The notes below the pieces were generated by a model. That model made no database searches, had not been told where the DNA came from, and was given only the letters and a program-made list of their open reading frames with translations. From Shewanella sp. (lineage in GTDB: Bacteria; Pseudomonadota; Gammaproteobacteria; Enterobacterales; Shewanellaceae), in NCBI GenBank assembly GCA_004195335.1, contig SDWK01000928.1, positions 1-9,052 on the forward strand: a stretch of DNA of 9,052 nucleotides, given 5' to 3'. The translations under genes were made by a program, and so were the position numbers. This document shows, one piece after another, positions 7,068-9,052 of this stretch (position 1 is its first letter; each line of letters opens with the position of its first letter).

Positions 7068-7124
7068 CCACATGCAGTGGATACAGACCACTCTTGTCTG
7101 TAAAACGCTTGTAAAACAACAAGC
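7068..7124 (-). promoter_or_regulatory. Repeat-rich leader/operator region of fadD
   Basis: Several symmetrical elements crowd the 75 bases upstream of the fadD GTG. They are a dyad TACAGAC (7082-7088) / GTCTGTA (7096-7102); a chain CCAC (7068-7071), GTGG (7077-7080), CCAC (7088-7091) whose pairings exclude one another; a tandem repeat TGTAAAAC at 7099-7106 and 7110-7117, exactly 11 bases apart; and a dyad GCTTGT (7107-7112) / ACAAGC (7119-7124). None matches the FadR consensus I know. They may be operators or leader RNA structure. Confidence 0.35.
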
Positions 7125-7158
7125 AATAACACTGGCTATAATTTTTATTTTTAAGTTC

Positions 7159-7175
7159 ACCTGATTCATACAGGC
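7159..7175. promoter_or_regulatory. Possible degenerate operator upstream of fadD
   Basis: CCTG (7160-7163) and CAGG (7171-7174) form a short dyad with centre at 7167. Against the FadR 17-mer (AACTGGTCNGACCAGTT) it keeps CTG and CAG but only about half of the positions, so a FadR assignment is speculative. It lies about 110 bases upstream of the fadD start. Confidence 0.2.
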
Positions 7176-7206
7176 GTTTTAATTTTGAGCATCATCACAT
7201 AAATAG

Positions 7207-7230
7207 AGTAAAAAGCCTAGTCTCTTTTTC
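7207..7230 (-). terminator. Weak terminator-like sequence after the hydrolase gene
   Basis: Immediately after the TGA of the hydrolase gene the minus strand reads AAAAAGAGACTAGGCTTTTT. A stem of six mostly A:T pairs (AAAAAG with CTTTTT) closes an 8-base loop. Stability would be low, so read-through into fadD is possible. Confidence 0.3.
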
Positions 7231-8125
7231 AATCTGTGTTAGTGATAATTGATGTTAAGTAATTGCTAATGGTGCGAGCCGTATCAACGGCATTTCCCAT
7301 ATGTAAGTGATGATCACCTTGCAGCTCGACGCAAGTAAGGTGTTTAAACCACATTTTTGCTTTCGGTAAAAGTGTATTCAGCTCCGAGTAACCCTGGTCC
7401 GCAGTGATCAATAAAGTCCTAGTACTGTGCTTGCTCATCAGAGCATCGACCTGTTCGAATGTCAGCCTGATAGGCGAATCTAATTTTAGCCTTGGATCGC
7501 TGCGCCAACTGACCCCGATGTCATGTTTTTGCATATTTCTATCGACCAGCAAACGGCACCATCTCTCTTCCAATCCCGTTAACCGCATTCTGGCTTTCAC
7601 GGCAATTTCGATAGAGTCATACACTGCTGGATCATCATCGCGTTTCTTTAAAAAACGGGCATGGCTGATAAAGCTATGTCGCAGCCGTTGATTGTTCTTC
7701 GAGGCTGACTCAAAGAGCGGGCTAATCGCTTCAATCAACACCAATTTATCCACTCTTTCTGGAAAAGCAGCGGTATAGGCTGACGCAACGATACCGCCAA
7801 GAGAGTGGCCAATAATGGCCGCAGGTACTTGTCGCTGTGACAATCTTTCAACCAAAAGCTCAAGATCATAGAGGTAATCAACCCAATGAAGCGGGTATGA
7901 CCCAGGTCTATGCTCCGATCCGCCATGGCCAGGCCAGTCTATCGCTAAGATTTGATAATCAGAGGATAGCTCTTCGGCTAAAGGCGCAAAGCTATTGGCA
8001 TTATCCAGCCACCCATGCAGGGCAAGTATTAATGGCTTATCGGGCGCCCCCCACCGGCGACCTGAAAGACGGATATGAGGCAGTTGAAACTCAACCTCAT
8101 TTTCGGGGGCGCAAGATTGCCACAT
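7229..8125 (-). CDS. Alpha/beta-fold hydrolase, substrate unknown
   Basis: This is a 298-residue cytoplasmic serine hydrolase of the alpha/beta fold; there is no signal peptide. HGW at residues 37-39 supplies the oxyanion-hole segment. The nucleophile elbow is GHSLGG, with Ser108. The acid is probably Asp243 in LITADQG, and the base lies in GDHHLHMG (His272-His275). The segment between about 135 and 210 would be the lid domain. The pattern resembles the serine-hydrolase-like (SERHL-type) branch, but substrate cannot be inferred. The ATG has AGAGG four bases upstream. It lies 21 bases after the methyltransferase gene on the same strand, suggesting co-transcription, and 178 bases before fadD. 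The neighbourhood hints at an ester or lipid substrate, which is inference only. Confidence 0.85.
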   Translation of the reverse strand: MWQSCAPENEVEFQLPHIRLSGRRWGAPDKPLILALHGWLDNANSFAPLAEELSSDYQILAIDWPGHGGSEHRPGSYPLHWVDYLYDLELLVERLSQRQVPAAIIGHSLGGIVASAYTAAFPERVDKLVLIEAISPLFESASKNNQRLRHSFISHARFLKKRDDDPAVYDSIEIAVKARMRLTGLEERWCRLLVDRNMQKHDIGVSWRSDPRLKLDSPIRLTFEQVDALMSKHSTRTLLITADQGYSELNTLLPKAKMWFKHLTCVELQGDHHLHMGNAVDTARTISNYLTSIITNTD

Positions 8126-8146
8126 ATAGCCTCTATTGTCAGTGTA

Positions 8147-8977
8147 TTATTGACTATTCTTGATAAATTTTAGGGTCATGCGATCACTTTCACCAATAGC
8201 GAGATATTTTTCTCTATCCAGATCGTCTAATGCCAGCCTGGGTGGAAGTGTCCACACACCTTTGGCGTAACTCTTGGTATCTTTGGGATTAGCATTAACC
8301 TCTGATTGTTCAACCAGTGTAAAGCCCACCTTTTCGGCTAAGGCGATCACTTCAGCTGGATCCATGTATCCCGTCTTCGGATCCATTCCCGGGTTGGCTC
8401 TATGCTCAACCACCCCGAAGGTACCACCAGATTTAAGCACGTTATAGGCCGACTCAAATACCGGTTGCAGATAACCTTTCATGGCCCAATTGTGCAAATT
8501 CCTGAATGTCAGCACCGCATCGACACTGTTATCATCACCTAGTTTATAGTAATTAGGCGGATCGAAGGTCACCGTGGTGGCGTCGCCCAAATGAGCCTTA
8601 TTATCGGCTAACCAGAGGTCAAACTTTTTCCCTGCTTTAGCCCGATAACCATTACGCATTTTCTCATCATCGGGATTAGTATCGAAATTCCCTCCGATAT
8701 AGTTGCCGCCGTGCGCCAGATAGGGGGCTAAGATTTCAGCATACCACCCTCCTCCCGGCCAAAGTTCGACTACGGTATCTGATGCTTTGATATCAAAAAA
8801 TGACAAGGTTTCTAATGGGTGACGAAACCCATCTCGCTCAACATTTTTGGCTTGTCTGAAATCACTCTTCACCGCGTTAGCCAGGCCTTTGGTATCATCA
8901 CTGTGATCATGAGCAATGGCATTAAAAATGAGACCAGCCGTAACGACAAAGCCTAATGCTAGGGTCTTTTTATTCAT
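8147..8977 (-). CDS. Predicted SAM-methyltransferase with a signal peptide (COG4798-like)
   Basis: The 276-residue product begins with a signal peptide: MNKK, a hydrophobic core to about residue 18, and NAIA before a predicted cleavage ahead of HDHSDD at residue 23. The rest has a class I methyltransferase layout. A motif I-like VVELWPGGGWYAE lies at 69-81, DAVLTFRNLHNW at 153-164 and LKSGGTFGVVEHR at 181-193. Motif I reads ELWPGGG rather than the common DLGCGTG, a variant I associate with the group annotated as predicted methyltransferase COG4798. Export is odd because SAM is cytoplasmic, so the periplasmic protein may use another ligand or be a repurposed fold. The ATG has AGGGA eight bases upstream. 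It is first in a pair with the hydrolase gene. Confidence 0.82.
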   Translation of the reverse strand: MNKKTLALGFVVTAGLIFNAIAHDHSDDTKGLANAVKSDFRQAKNVERDGFRHPLETLSFFDIKASDTVVELWPGGGWYAEILAPYLAHGGNYIGGNFDTNPDDEKMRNGYRAKAGKKFDLWLADNKAHLGDATTVTFDPPNYYKLGDDNSVDAVLTFRNLHNWAMKGYLQPVFESAYNVLKSGGTFGVVEHRANPGMDPKTGYMDPAEVIALAEKVGFTLVEQSEVNANPKDTKSYAKGVWTLPPRLALDDLDREKYLAIGESDRMTLKFIKNSQ

Positions 8978-8985
8978 TTTTTGCT

Positions 8986-8990
8986 TCCCT
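8986..8990 (-). promoter_or_regulatory. Ribosome binding site of the methyltransferase gene
   Basis: AGGGA on the minus strand, eight bases before the ATG at 8977. It supports that start, which also gives a clean signal peptide. Upstream to the window edge (8991-9052) I see AT-rich sequence with no convincing promoter pair and no gene. Confidence 0.5.
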
Positions 8991-9052
8991 GTAGGGTATT
9001 AAAGTAAAAACTAAACCTAACAGCTTGCCAGATTAAAATCCAAGTTCAGATT

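Noticed and set aside
7159..7175. FadR operator for fadD
   Set aside because: Only about half of the consensus positions agree and the symmetry is short. Listed at low confidence as an unspecified operator, not as FadR.
1..9052. Mobile element, prophage, CRISPR array, tRNA or rRNA
   Set aside because: I saw no transposase or integrase, no regularly spaced direct repeats and no tRNA-like cloverleaf. All recognised genes are ordinary chromosomal families.

Overview
The window looks like chromosomal core DNA of a gammaproteobacterium in the Alteromonadales, most likely Shewanella. The evidence is protein-level resemblance (MinC, MinD, MinE, RNase D, FadD, YcgL, YcgN), a 221-residue form of MinC, and the gene order ycgN / transglycosylase / ycgL / minCDE / rnd / fadD. 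This is recognition from memory, not a database search. In E. coli the min-ycgL-ycgN genes and the fadD-rnd pair lie at two separate loci; here they are joined.

Layout. Bases 1-404 hold no convincing gene. They carry two copies of an imperfect 35-base repeat that can form hairpins, nested inverted repeats, and two further strong hairpins. Bases 405-2208 (minus strand) form a probable three-gene operon: ycgL, an exported MltB-type lytic transglycosylase homologue, and ycgN. The transglycosylase homologue has isoleucine where the family's catalytic glutamate is expected. Bases 2209-2330 are a divergent promoter region. Bases 2331-4090 (plus strand) are minC-minD-minE, the division-site selection system. 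A bidirectional terminator follows, facing the convergent rnd gene (RNase D, TTG start). Upstream of rnd is fadD (long-chain acyl-CoA synthetase, GTG start), separated from it by a fadD terminator whose U-tract also lies just ahead of the rnd ribosome binding site. Upstream of fadD is a repeat-rich 178-base leader. Then come an alpha/beta hydrolase gene and a gene for a predicted methyltransferase with a signal peptide, 21 bases apart on the minus strand.

How the genes fit together. MinC, MinD and MinE place the division septum. The transglycosylase homologue would act on, or merely bind, peptidoglycan in the periplasm. YcgL and YcgN are conserved small proteins of unclear role. RNase D trims the 3' ends of structural RNAs, and FadD activates fatty acids for beta-oxidation and lipid synthesis. 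The hydrolase and the exported methyltransferase have no assigned substrate. No mobile element, CRISPR array, tRNA or rRNA is visible. The points most worth checking are the active-site loss in the transglycosylase, the covarying repeat hairpins at the left end, the terminator/U-tract/TTG arrangement at rnd, the fadD leader, and the signal peptide on a SAM-methyltransferase fold.
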